From assembly GCA_039720395.1 (NCBI GenBank), contig CM077823.1, forward strand, positions 37,740,536 through 37,804,535: DNA of 64,000 bases. Direction: 5' to 3'. This document shows positions 1 through 10,900 of the stretch, one piece after another; within the stretch, counting starts at the first letter, position 1; every line of letters starts with the position of its first letter. Position numbers and translations under genes: made by a program. The stretch comes from Liquidambar formosana (lineage: Eukaryota > Streptophyta > Magnoliopsida > Saxifragales > Altingiaceae). Under the pieces are notes generated by a model. That model saw only the letters and a list, made by a program, of their open reading frames with translations, did not search any database and was not told the origin of the DNA.

Positions 1-616
1 CTAAATATAAGGGGGTCATGATGTCTGAAAAAAAAATATAATAATAATCCCTATAAGGGTGTAAAGTGTTTCTGAGTTAAGTTGAGGGGTGAAACTACTT
101 TAAAAAAATTGGGATTATCACTACAAATGATGTTGTATTGTTATAAGATCAATTATGGGATTTCTTGAAATGCCTTGATTCCACATAATGACCATTATTT
201 GATGATGGTTGCCATTTTATTTTGTAATGGCTACATTCATGGTGATAAATAAATACAAATCCATTTATTACTTTATCATATTAAGTAGATATACTATCCC
301 ATTTAAGAAAACAATGAGATATAAAAATATCCAAAAGAACATTTTTCTCATTTTAAATAAAATAATCTAAAACTTTTTTTCATCTAATAATTCTATCATA
401 TATAACTTTTTATTCCAGCAAACAAAACTTACCCCTAAATATTTATTTTGTTAGCAGAGCCGTGGTACAGGAATTAAATCCCTCAGCTGGTTCCCCTTTG
501 ATAAGAGAAATTGAAACAAAGTGCAATGAGTGCTGGGGTGCCATTGGGCAGAATAAAGGTGTATTTCCAAAAATGACCTTGTGAATGTGATCCCTTATCA
601 TCTTATGTCACTTTAC
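1..616. other. Gene-free flank
   Basis: AT-rich sequence with no reading frame resembling a known protein and no repeat structure that I could delimit. Confidence 0.6.
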
Positions 617-630
617 AGAAAAAACAAAAA
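617..630 (-). terminator. Pol III terminator of tRNA-Glu
   Basis: Downstream of the tRNA on the minus strand, T5 (626-630) is followed after one base by a further T run. Such oligo-T is the normal RNA polymerase III stop signal. Confidence 0.7.
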
Positions 631-636
631 GGAGGC

Positions 637-708
637 TTCCGTTGCCGGGAATCGAACCCGGGTCTCCTGGGTGAAAGCCAGATATCCTAACCGCTGGACG
701 ACAACGGA
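637..708 (-). tRNA. tRNA-Glu (anticodon UUC)
   Basis: The minus strand folds as a complete 72-nt cytosolic-type tRNA. The 7-bp acceptor stem (TCCGTTG with CAACGGA) pairs perfectly and the discriminator base is A at 637. The anticodon loop reads CTTTCAC, giving anticodon TTC for glutamate. The T arm carries GGTTCGATTCC (B box), and the D arm has the A-box-like CCAGCGGTTAGG. There is no intron, and CCA is not encoded, as expected for a nuclear gene. The upstream flank on the minus strand is rich in CAA/AAC motifs, typical of plant Pol III tRNA genes. It decodes GAA and presumably also serves as the glutamyl donor for protein synthesis in the cytosol. Confidence 0.97.
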
Positions 709-1090
709 TGCTTGTTTGTTTTCTTGTAAAGATGGCTAATTAACCTGAGAATGTTGATCGCACAGTAATTTAGAACAAATAACCATCACTTCTTTTATTA
801 TATTTTATTTATTTTTTGTTTCCGCCCAATGGTGCATTCACACTAACTAATATTAGAACACGGGTATGGTCGACTTCATATCAATTAACATTCATAAGAA
901 TACAATTTTTTTTTATTTTTATAAAAAATTATGAATGATTAGAGGTATCTCAAGCTTTACTCTTGCTAAAGTTTCAATTTAGACTATTCTCCTAACGACC
1001 TGTGTGAGATGCTCCATCCCCACACATGCAACAATCTCTATGAAGAGTTAAAATGATGATTTTTTGGGAAGATATCCAGGACCTGACATG

Positions 1091-1597
1091 CAGGGGCGGA
1101 AGGAGGGGGGTGCCAGGGGGGGCAATTGACCCCCCACTCATTGGACTTTTTTTTTTAGTGTACATATTTGCTTCTATTTTTAAATATGCCCCCTCTAAAA
1201 TATATTTTTGCTCCTCTAAAATATATTTTTGACCCCTTTGATTTTATAATTGACCCCTCTACTCGTATCTCTTTCCTTTTCTTCTCTTTTATATAAATAG
1301 CTTTTAGTCTCTTACCCATGTTTTACTTAAGTTATGTCTCCTATCCTTGGGCTATGACCCTTTTTGGTTTAATACATACATTATTTCATCAAATATATAT
1401 ATATATTATTAATGAATATTTAAGTTTTTGTGTTAATTATTATGTTTAAACAATTTTCTGTATTCTTGTTAATTTTTATTATATAAAGAAGGCTACTTCA
1501 AATGATTATTTAATTTATTGAGTTAGAAAGAAAAAAATTAAACAGGTACATCCAAACAAAGTTGCCCCCCCAGGATAAATTCCTAGATCCGCCACTG
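1091..1597. mobile_element. Non-autonomous hAT-type element
   Basis: The 507-bp segment begins CAGGGGCGGA and ends TCCGCCACTG, giving 10-bp terminal inverted repeats with one mismatch. It is flanked by a perfect 8-bp target-site duplication, CTGACATG, at 1083-1090 and 1598-1605. An 8-bp duplication and CAG-type ends are hallmarks of the hAT superfamily. No transposase reading frame is present, so this is a deletion derivative or MITE moved in trans. Confidence 0.88.
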
Positions 1598-1605
1598 CTG
1601 ACATG

Positions 1606-2483
1606 ATCCTAGGAAGGGAGAGGAGTGAGTGGAGAGGTCAAACTTATTATTGTAAGGGAGAGCAGAGAGTCAAACTTATTTTTGTTTAGTTCTCTTCATT
1701 ATATGTAATTAATACTTCTTTAAGGAATTTTGCTTTGCAATTTGAAGCAAATGAATTCTTCTTTTTCTTCCTTCCTTTATTAGTTTATTTATTTATTATT
1801 ATTATTATTTTTTGGGTCTATGTGGTATTCAAATCTTTGCCCTAATTAATCCTAAGATGAAGGTACAGCCATGGTCTACTTCACAAAAGATTAACACTAG
1901 GAAAAATCTATGGGTGACTGGTCTTAAGAGGAGAGTCAAACTTGAGACCTTCTACATGCTAAAATGTAAGTACCAATACCAATTATTCTACCCCATGAGG
2001 TTAAGTAATAATTTCAATATGAGCTAGAATTTTTCAACTGTCCCATTTTTACTTAGGAAAGAAATATTAAAAAAAAAATATATTCTTTCATTAGCTGGGT
2101 GTAGAGGAGCCTAAAATGATGCCACTCAGTCCACCTCATGAATCAAAGGCGAAATGACCAAGAACAATAGGCTCAAGCCGACTCATTTAATCTTAGGTGT
2201 TCAATAAGTGGAATACTGTATAAACGAGAAAAGCATTATAACTCATATCTCACCCATGCCAAATTCCGGTAATTTGTGGACCATTGTGGTGCATTGAGGC
2301 TAACATCCAGTGCACAAGACATATCTCACCTTCACAAATTAATAATAGTCTGCAACATAAAAACGAGTCCCGATTTGCACGACCATAACTCATTTTAAGT
2401 GATCACATTTTCATCATTTAATTTCCTTTGTCGAGAAGAAAATTGCTAAAATTACTGATTCCATCCACCCACTTGGAAAAACA

Positions 2484-2486
<3 letters not shown>
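1606..2486. other. Gene-free interval
   Basis: AT-rich DNA between the hAT element and the GA microsatellite. The short open frames here are not conserved-looking, and I see nothing else that I can name. Confidence 0.5.

Positions 2487-2519
<33 letters not shown>
2487..2519. repeat. (GA)n microsatellite
   Basis: About 16 GA dinucleotide units lie roughly 360 bp beyond the glucanase stop codon. This is a simple repeat, likely to vary in length between individuals. Confidence 0.95.
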
Positions 2520-2521
<2 letters not shown>

Positions 2522-2873
2522 CTTAATATGAACATTACCTTGACAAACCAGATCAACTTTTACTTCAACTTTTACTTTAAGTGTACACTTCAAGTGTACA
2601 CAAGGATAAAAATAGGAGTCATTTCAGCCACAAAAGTCCCTATCAACACCCAACATTAACACACCTTTACCCCACCACTTTTCCCCATCTTACTATTTTA
2701 TTACAAAAATATATGTAGAGAGAGAGATATACACTTGCATCAAAGGAGGAAACCTTTACGATCTACAAAGGAGGAGACCTCTACAACACAGCTAGGAACA
2801 AGAACCACAAGTTACACCACCACCACCAATTCATCTTCCTTATTTTAATATCAAATGAACTTCCTCTCCCTTT

Positions 2874-3221
2874 TCAGGTACTGCCACCAGGATAAGTGCA
2901 AGAATTATAACCTACATTCAAAGAAAATTCAATCAAAAAAGTAACGACCAATTAGATAAACAGAAGACGCCTGTTTGAAAGAAAGACATAAGGCAACAAT
3001 AACATCAGTTCCTGATTGAGCCACTGGTTTCAAAGGAAAAAGGGAAGCAATCAAGCACCAAACTGAAAAGAGCGTACTCTTTCAACTTTCCAATCATGTA
3101 CCAAGGGGTACCAAGCCTTCAGATAGAAGGCCACTCTTCAGTAAAGATGCCCCACTAATCCCTTCCTTTTGATTCTCCTATAACTCCATCATATAGATAG
3201 AACGTAGCCTATTTAATAAAG

Positions 3222-3280
<59 letters not shown>

Positions 3281-6200
3281 GTCCAAGAAGGTTTAGGGTG
3301 TACAGAAGTAACTTCATGGAAAACTGGCTACTTATATATGCTCATTGCAATTAATCCTTTGGTGTCCTGCTGATGTTGCTTCCAAACACAACCCTGAAGC
3401 ACACCATGAGGTATGAAGTGTGGGCATTGGGACCATGATACAGCCATTTCTTTCTTATTTAAAAATTGCTTTGCTTTTATGAAAAATAAAGATATACTGT
3501 TGTTATTTGTTAAAGGAAGCTTACTGGGATTATTGGATGTGAGGGTTGCCGTTTGTGAGAAATCGCAATTCCATGGATTTCTGCCAGCAGTTTGATAAAG
3601 GAGATTCATGGCATAAGCAGCATGTGCTGCTACAGTATTCGGTTCAAAACATGCGCCGCCTGGTTGTATTGGACTACAATCAATGCCTTGGCCACAGGCA
3701 TAGTCAAGATTTTGCTGCAATTGAGCATCAGTAACACCAGGCTTGGGCACACACCAACCTACTGTTGTTGGCTTTGGTGATGGATTCACTGGAGTTGACG
3801 GAGTTGACGGAGTCTGGAGGACCAAAAAAAAATAAAGATATTATTCACCACATAAAGGAATGCATAATCATGTCCATATGCAGTGTTCACATTCAAACAC
3901 ATTGTGGAGAAAAAGAAAAAATGAATGTGTTTATATTAGTGAACATTCCGAATACAACTATAGGTGGATATGCTTCAAGCATATAATCAGCATGGACTCT
4001 TGTGGATACAACTTTTTCACTAATTCTAAAAAAGCTGAAAATAATTTTTTTCTTTTTTTTTTTAATAAAGGTGGAACCATCCCACCAGGGCCCTTTGGAC
4101 CCACCCATGGAACCTAAAAGTTGAAAATAATTTGAGAGTTTGCAATTCAGAAAATTCAAAACCTTCCTTAAAAGCCTCGAGACCAACAAGACACCAAAGT
4201 AAAAAATAATGATAAAAACAGTTCAGGAATGATTCATTATTTCCAAAATTTTGAAGACCATTTGTTTCAAAGGATATCGTTTCTCGAAATAAAACTTTGC
4301 TAAACTAATTTCATACAAAATAATTCCAAATAATATCATGTCTCACCAGGCTACTCTTAGAAAGACCAGCATCATATGTCATGGAAAGATCAGGCTTGAA
4401 AAGTCCAAATGCCCGTTCAGAGCTCGGACCAGGTTTTAAATTCTCATCATAAAGCGCAAAGATATATGTATCAACGGATTTTCCAGGCATCAATGGGGTC
4501 CCAACCATTGATCTAAGATGCGCAATCAGATTACCATTATAAGTCTTCGCATTCTCAACACTGGGCCCGACTTCATTGCTGTCCCCACTATACGGCCATC
4601 CAGTCTCAGCAACCACGATCTCAATTTCCTTGAATCCCATCGCATTCAAGGCAGATCGCACAGCATCAACCTGCACATCATAATTTGATTAGAAATCAAA
4701 TGAATAAATTGATGGGCTTCCCACAGTCTAGCTCAATTGGGATTCAGCAAGCTCCCAACTGATGGACCAACCACAGTTCAAAGTTCCTGACAATAAGAAG
4801 CCCACCACAGCTCACCAAATTAGACCAAGGGTACACTATTGTTGATCCCACCAGAGCAACAGTTCTGCTGGTTAAAACATTAGCAGTAAAAGGAGGGTCA
4901 AGTTTTGTGGTCCCTTTTTAAAAGTTGAGTGCCTTTAACCATCAGATAGGCTCCCTTGTTTCAACACTCTTACAGATCCCATAAAATTCTTGGATTGGCT
5001 TATCTAGAATTATTGTAATGGCCAGCCTGTCACCAAGCACAGCAAGCCACATGATACAGAGGCAAAAGATGCTTGCCATCATTTCACAAAAAAGTAAGGG
5101 TAATCATAGAGAAGTAGAAATTGCCATCGTATCATTACCAAATTTATTGAACACTTCATGTATGGCATCTTTTTATAACACAATTACTTTCTTAAGGCTT
5201 AAAATATGGACCCTACAGAAATAATCATTTACATAAACGTTATTAGTAAACTTTATTAATAGTTTGAGAAAGCTTGCAGCCAAATGCAATTGCATTTGGA
5301 CTTGATGCTTTGCTTTTGATAACTCACAGGACCCTCTGAACTTAGATTAGGCAGATATCTCAAAAATGGTGACCACCCTAGAGGCACCCTCATTGAAGTT
5401 CTTTTCCAAAACTCAATAGTTCTTCTGAGTATAATAAAAGAGAGAATGAGAAAACTCTAGATATTGTGTAGATAGTGCGGAGTGCTGTACAAAGTACCGA
5501 CTGTAGTAGAGTGTATAGTACAACTGTACAAGCATATCTAGACCTAATGTATATCACATGTGTGTTTCACTTAAATATACACTAGGTCTAGAAGATACAC
5601 TGGGTTTAAATACACTTGTACTATAAATTATACTACACTTGGTATCTAATAGTCTAGTAGACTAGTACTAACATTAAACCTATCAATAGGCTTTTCTTGT
5701 AGAGCCGTGTATATCAATTCAATATCTAGAGTTTTCTCGGTCTGTCTATTTTATTATTATCACATGGTACTAAAGCTCTGGTTTCTAGGAGGTCCTAGGT
5801 TCAAGTCTTTTTACCCCATCTATTTATTCTCCCATAAGTTTTTTTGTTTCTTTCTAAGTTGTTTGTAGTGTCTACCTTTCCATATGTGGGATATGACCGC
5901 ACAAAAGGGGGTGTTAGCTTATCATACATTGTTGAGCCATTTCCTAACAATGTAAGCTTTTGCGGTTAAGTGGTTCTCTAACATAGTAAAAGTAGAATGT
6001 GTAATAATTGGAGGAAAAAAAGTGTCGCAAATCTAGGGTTCATATCATTTGAAATCCTACAATGCTACAATTGCCTTTCATGATTGTACTTTTGATTGCT
6101 CATTTTTAACTTTGAAACAAAAAATATTTCATCTCAAAAGGTACAATCACAAAAAATAGCAATGTAGGATCATCATATTGCAAGGGATATAAGCCTACAA

Positions 6201-8798
6201 ATCTTACATACCAATGTAAGGTGGTAGGTCCACCATTCAAATTTCAGCACTTATTAAACACTTGACATCATGGACAAAAAGTTTAATAGATCCTACCTAC
6301 CAATGTATGGGGTCGGTCCACCAATTAGAATTATTCAATTGAATCATATCATGACATTCCTTCAACTCATGCTAAGTTGCAGTGAGTCTTTATACCATGT
6401 AATGGTAGGTAGGATCTACTAGACTTTTTCTCCACATTCACTAATTAAGCTTTAGGAAAATGCTGAAACTTGAATGATGAACCTACCACCAATCACGATA
6501 CGTAGATTGTACTAAATTTTTTCTACTAGAAATAAGTTAAAGTTCATTATCTTCAATTCCCAATATTTTTAGCCATATCAGCATAAAAAGAATATAATAG
6601 AGAGCCCACAATACAATGAATACCCACCTAATAGATCAAATGTACCAAAAATCAGCTTAATTTGATGACTTCAGCCATTTGATTGTAATCTTAATCATTT
6701 TAGAACGAATTCTACAAAGAATTTTCCAATCAAATGGCTAAAACTCATCAAATCAAGCTGATTTTTGGTACACTAGATCCACTGAATGGCCCTCATCACA
6801 CAATAGGTTCTAATCTTAATTCTATAGCTGAAATGGCACCATCGTATTAGGGAATGTGGACATGCATAGACACCAAACTGTACATAACGAACCTAACCTA
6901 AATTGAGCTCATGCAAATGGCCTTCCACACACAGATGGTTGGCCAAAGACCGGAAGCTGCAACAGAACTCTAGTTGACGAAATGCAGGAGATTGAAACGA
7001 TTGTAAAGAACAAAAGAAACATGACTGTACAAGATATAATCCCACAAAATGAGTCAAAATCTTTTTAGAGTGTGATTGGGCTTGACCAGTTTGTCTAAGA
7101 ACCGGGTCAACCCAGCAAATGAAACTCGAAACTCACCTGGGCATCAAACATATTCATGTACTTGATACCGTTCCCAGAGTCGACTCGTCCCGAGTTGGGT
7201 TGAAACAGGCAAAACGCCAGCGTCTCTGGCCTTGGATCACTCTGGTACGCAAAAAACGGGTACGGGTTGATCGTAAGGGGCGAACCCGTGTCTCTCTGGA
7301 ACTGCAACAACGCCCTCATCGTATCGGCAAAACCGGGGTTAAACAAACCCGAACTCGGCGGGTCAGACTGAGTCAACACGGCCATGGAATGCACCGTCGA
7401 GACCTTAACCTTCCCACTCAGCGACACCCTACCAAGGGCGTTTTGGACATTTCGCATTGCCGGCAACAGCTGTGACATCAGGTTCTGGTCGTTTGACGTC
7501 ATCACTTCGTTACCCACGGTGATGAGTGTGATTTTGCTGGAAGGGTAGTAAGGCATGATGTTTGAGTTGACCCACTGAGTCGCGAAGTTCGGGTCGGAGG
7601 CTAGGGGTGGGATGTCGCCGTTGGAGGCTCCGACGACGATCCCGATGCCGGTGTTGGCGAGGGCTTTGATGATAGCCGGATCGGTTCCGTAGAGGCGTAC
7701 TCTGCTGATTGTTGTGGATTGGAGGAGTTTTGCGGTGGCTGCTGGCGGAGGGAGGTTGTCGGCGACTTGGCCGTAGTTGACTCCGATGAATGACTGAGAC
7801 TCTGCGACAGTGAAAGGGTTTCAGAACAGAGAGCATTAGATTTATTTGACTCGGACGACTCAATGGCCTCGTCTTGTGGACGACTAGGCTGCGTTTGGTT
7901 CGCGAATCGCAATTCGGAAGCATTTTTTCGAGAACTTTTCTCATTTCCGAAAACGAAAACGAAAACGAAAACGGTAGAAAACGAATTCCTATAATGTTTC
8001 CAAAAACACAGAAAACACTTTTTGAAAGAAAAAAAAATCCTGCCAGACGTGTTTTCTTTTCTGCTTTTGCGTTTTCCTGCACTTTCGGAAATGGAAAAAA
8101 CAGTTCTGAGACAGCAAAACCAAACGCCGCCTTTATCTTTCCTGCTTCCATCAGTCGGCTCATCAGCTCAGACTTTACCGAGGCAGGGTTTCCACTAATT
8201 ACAAGGCAAGCAACTGGAAATACCGTCGTTTTGAGTGAATTGTGGAGATGAAACGACGTCGTTTTGTACTTTATCGCCTTGTAACTACTAAACGCTACCT
8301 TGGGAAAATCAAAACCTCAAAGGCCACTAGGGCCACTGATCACTCCCAGCACTCTGCAACCTCAAGTTAAAACCTCACCGTACGAAAAACAGAAAACTAA
8401 AGAAGTTTTCCAGTTTCCGATTAAAAAAATAAAAAAAGTTTCCTGTTGAAAAATTGGAGATTTTCGGGGAAAATCGCACAAAAACGTTCACCTGAGCTAC
8501 ATTTACGAGTCATTTTCATCCGCGACGCAAATTACAGCCGTTAATTATATGCGCTTGACCGGATGAGACAATCGCGCACATGATTAACGGCTGCAAGCCT
8601 GCGATATGCGTCGCGGATGAAAATTCCTGCACGACCCAAGTAAACATTCCTCTCTCTCTCTCTCTCTATAAATATATATATGTATAGATCAAATTGGATT
8701 AGTGGGGCTGGATCAGAGAATTTGAACTTACTTGCAGAGTAAAAACCTTGGATGAGGAGGAAGAGGAAGAAGATGGAAGTGTGAGTGAGAGTCGCCAT
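2874..8798 (-). CDS. Glucan endo-1,3-beta-glucosidase with X8/CBM43 domain (GH17)
   Basis: Secreted or wall-bound enzyme that hydrolyses beta-1,3-glucan (callose). Minus-strand exons: 8798-8732, 7801-7137, 4670-4347, 3813-3525, 2911-2874, all with GT-AG introns; the model gives 438 aa. Residues 1-22 are a hydrophobic signal peptide. The GH17 barrel covers about 27-325, opening with IGVNYGQVADNLPP. The general acid is Glu121 in TVGNEV and the nucleophile is Glu244 in VVAETGWPY. A Pro/Thr/Ser linker (331-347) leads to an X8/CBM43 callose-binding module (about 350-433) with its usual cysteines, beginning WCVP and ending SCTYPGG. The last exon is only 38 bp; it was found because the module lacked its final cysteine without it. 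The tail after the module is too short to suggest a GPI anchor. Closest remembered relative is Arabidopsis At4g34480 (glucosidase 7). Confidence 0.93.
3226..3278. repeat. (TC)n microsatellite in glucanase intron 4
   Basis: About 26 TC units on the plus strand, reading (GA)n in the transcript sense. It lies between the main X8 exon and the 38-bp last exon. Confidence 0.95.
5431..5760. repeat. Long imperfect palindrome in glucanase intron 2
   Basis: The ends of this 330-bp block are inverted copies of about 35-40 bp sharing the core AAAACTCTAGATATTG. The interior is also self-complementary around TCTAGACCTA and TAGGTCTAGA. It looks like a foldback MITE, but no clear target-site duplication was found. 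Just beyond it, ATGGTACTAAAGC resembles the initiator-tRNA-Met primer-binding site of LTR/TRIM elements, and a purine tract followed by TGTTAG occurs at 5902-5917. A decayed TRIM is the alternative reading. Confidence 0.5.
6221..6490. mobile_element. Foldback (MITE-like) element in glucanase intron 2
   Basis: The termini GTGGTAGGTCCACC and its inverted counterpart ending ACCTACCACC bound a 270-bp segment. Its two halves remain recognisably complementary over roughly 90 bp per arm, for example GATCCTACCTACCA and TGGTAGGTAGGATC. The superfamily was not determined. Confidence 0.6.
6638..6773. repeat. Compact hairpin repeat in glucanase intron 2
   Basis: Two arms of about 45 bp (6641-6686 and 6727-6772) are near-perfect inverted copies sharing GTACCAAAAATCAGCTT and CAGCCATTTGATTG, separated by about 40 bp. 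Transcribed as intron RNA it could fold into a long stem. Confidence 0.75.
7887..8131. mobile_element. PIF/Tourist-like MITE in glucanase intron 1
   Basis: Ends GGCTGCGTTTGGTT and AACCAAACGCCGCC form 14-bp inverted repeats with one mismatch, in the GTTTGGTT style of Tourist elements. The flanking 3-bp duplication is imperfect (CTA/TTA). The interior is rich in GAAAAC/GTTTTC repeats. It lies between exons 1 and 2 and makes up much of the 930-bp intron. Confidence 0.6.
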
Positions 8799-8885
8799 GG
8801 GTGAAGAAGAGAGAGCTAGAGCTACTAGCTGAGTTACTCTTTGTGTGTGTTGGGTTTGTGAAAGGAATTGGGGAAAGGGTGAGAA

Positions 8886-8894
8886 ATATATATA
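8886..8894 (-). promoter_or_regulatory. Probable TATA box of the glucanase gene
   Basis: TATATAT-type sequence on the minus strand, about 90 bp upstream of the ATG at 8798. This is the right place for a leader of roughly 55-60 nt. Confidence 0.55.
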
Positions 8895-9199
8895 GGAAGA
8901 CGATAAGGGAGGGAGTGGTGGTGGGAGCAACGTTATACTGTAACGGTATAATTTGGGAGTTTTGTAAGTTTCCGGGTAAGATTGAATTACCTTCTCGTGG
9001 AGTGGGAGTGTGGGACCAAGGTGTTCGCCGGGCTTGGGAGGCTGCAGGAAGGGTAAAATGGGAATTAGGAAAAATGGATCAAGGATATCTTTTTCCATTT
9101 TCCACCATGAACAGACGGATGGCTCAAGGGTGTCTGGGTAACGCCTGTTGGATTGGTAGATATGAAGGGAGGACAGTTAAAAAGTAATGTGTAAAGACA

Positions 9200-10079
9200 A
9201 GTTTGACTTAATGTGTTAACGTATTTATATTTAAAAAATAATGGAGGATGACGAAATGGTGGGTTAAATTATTTATTTAATCTTTTTTATTTTTTGAAAA
9301 AGGAAATATATTGATACAAAATAAAAATATGAATAATCTAAAAGAGGGGCTAGAAACCTCATAATTTCATTCAAAATGATATTAGTTATAAATTTTAATC
9401 TTTCAAATCAACCAACAACTGTATAGGGTTGGTATCACTAAAGGCATTGGTCTAGAGGTAAAGGTGTAAGGGGTCATGTAATTAAGGTTTTGAAACTATG
9501 GCTTATGCACTGAAGTCACTTGGAGCTACTAATCTTTAGTGAGTTCGAAGTCAAGTTATTGTTCAACCGACTTTAGGGAGCACCTGTGATTCTGTTTTTA
9601 TAGGCTTGTCTAGATTCATCCTATCATTGGTTTCTCAGTGAGTAGAGGAATTATTATGATCACACTCAATTAGTCACACCGACTGGTTGCCCCCCATTAT
9701 ACTCTTTTTGCTTATTTAAAAATCTGTCTAGGAATGGTATTAAGGGTAAGTTGGGGTGTGGGTAGTTTTAAGTTTAAGAGTCAATTCTTTTTTTTCGTTA
9801 CATAAAAGAAAATCATTTAAGGAGATTCTTAAAAAAAAAAAAAAAAAAAAAAAGGGATTTAGTATTAAATGTCCATTACACCCTCTTAATATTAAAAAAA
9901 ATAAAAGCCCTCAGTAATAGAAAAAACTTACACCACCCAAATTTTCTCATCCAACCCTTTTCCTGTCTTCCCTAAACAAAAACCTAAATCTTTTTCTTGT
10001 TTTCAGTGAGAAAATGACAGAAAGTGACCTAATGGGGTGCACTTATCCAAAAAAAGACCTAATGGGATGCCAGGGTTGG
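9200..10079. other. Gene-free interval upstream of the glucanase promoter
   Basis: AT-rich DNA with a 23-bp A run near 9831. There are no coding or delimitable mobile features. Confidence 0.5.
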
Positions 10080-10088
10080 TTGAATTAA

Positions 10089-10239
10089 GAGGGAATTTTA
10101 GATTGGTTGGGCTAGGGGAAAAAAATTATAGTTAGAAGTCATTTTTAATTAAGTTAGTGATCATTTATTAAAAAGTTAATAGTAATTTTTATTAAACTAT
10201 AATTATTTTCCCTGACCCGATCAAATCTAAAATTCTCCA
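10089..10239. mobile_element. Small MULE-like MITE
   Basis: A 151-bp element with inverted ends around GAATTTTAGATT and AATCTAAAATTC, about 50 bp per arm, flanked by the 9-bp direct repeat TTGAATTAA (10080-10088 and 10240-10248). A 9-bp duplication suggests a Mutator-like origin. Confidence 0.8.
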
Positions 10240-10426
10240 TTGAATTAACGCATTTTACATTTACCATGTTAGGGACCAACTAAAAAAGTTGCCGGTACGA
10301 GAACGTTTAGAATAATATAAATTAAACTATGGTAGGTCTTTTTAAATTTGCTTTAAGGGCACGGATCCTCAATTACCACCGGTCCAATTGGTGAAGTGCC
10401 ACCTGCAATGTCACCCCTAGGGTTGC

Positions 10427-10520
10427 TCTCGGAATTCCCCTTCACTAAGGCTATGTTTGGTTCAATGGAATGGTCTCGGAATTCCCCTTCACTAAGGCTA
10501 TGTTTGGTTCAATGGAATGG
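10427..10520. repeat. Perfect 47-bp tandem duplication across a MITE end
   Basis: Bases 10427-10473 are repeated exactly at 10474-10520. The unit contains 19 bp of flanking DNA, the TAA target site and the first 25 bp of the MITE. The duplication therefore happened after the MITE inserted. Confidence 0.95.
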
Positions 10521-10897
10521 AGGATGGAATGGAATACTTATTCCATTGATCAAAAAAATTGGAATATTTGGTAGGCCCGATGGAATGGAATTCTTATTCC
10601 CTAAGCCAACCCATTCCCTCCTCCTAAAAAATAAGCATTCCTCTCTTGAGACAAGGGAATGGTCATTTGCATTCTCGATGGAATCAAAAAGTAAATTTAC
10701 TTAAAATTAATTCCATTCCATCCCCTTAAATGGTTATACCAAACAGTGGAATGGAATGGTCATTCGTTTCCCAAGTATTCTTTGTTGCAACCAAACATGG
10801 TAGTGAAAATAAGCATTCCTTTCATCCCCATTTTCAATCACATTCTCATTCCATTCCCACTCTCATTCCATTCCATTCCTTCGTACCAAACGTAGCC
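10496..10897. mobile_element. PIF/Harbinger (Tourist-type) MITE
   Basis: 402 bp, beginning GGCTATGTTTGGTTC and ending GTACCAAACGTAGCC, bounded by TAA on both sides (10493-10495, 10898-10900). The interior is built from repeats of GGAATGGAAT and its complement, a composition widespread in plant Tourist-like elements. There is no coding capacity. Confidence 0.88.
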
Positions 10898-10900
10898 TAA

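Noticed and set aside
5430..6000. Complete TRIM or LTR retrotransposon
   Set aside because: PBS-like and polypurine-like signals are present, but no matching pair of long terminal repeats could be found.
7510..8163. Long open frame (217 aa) antisense-frame to glucanase exon 2 and intron 1
   Set aside because: It lies on the glucanase strand in a wrong frame across a MITE and exon; no family resemblance. It is a shadow of the GC-rich exon.
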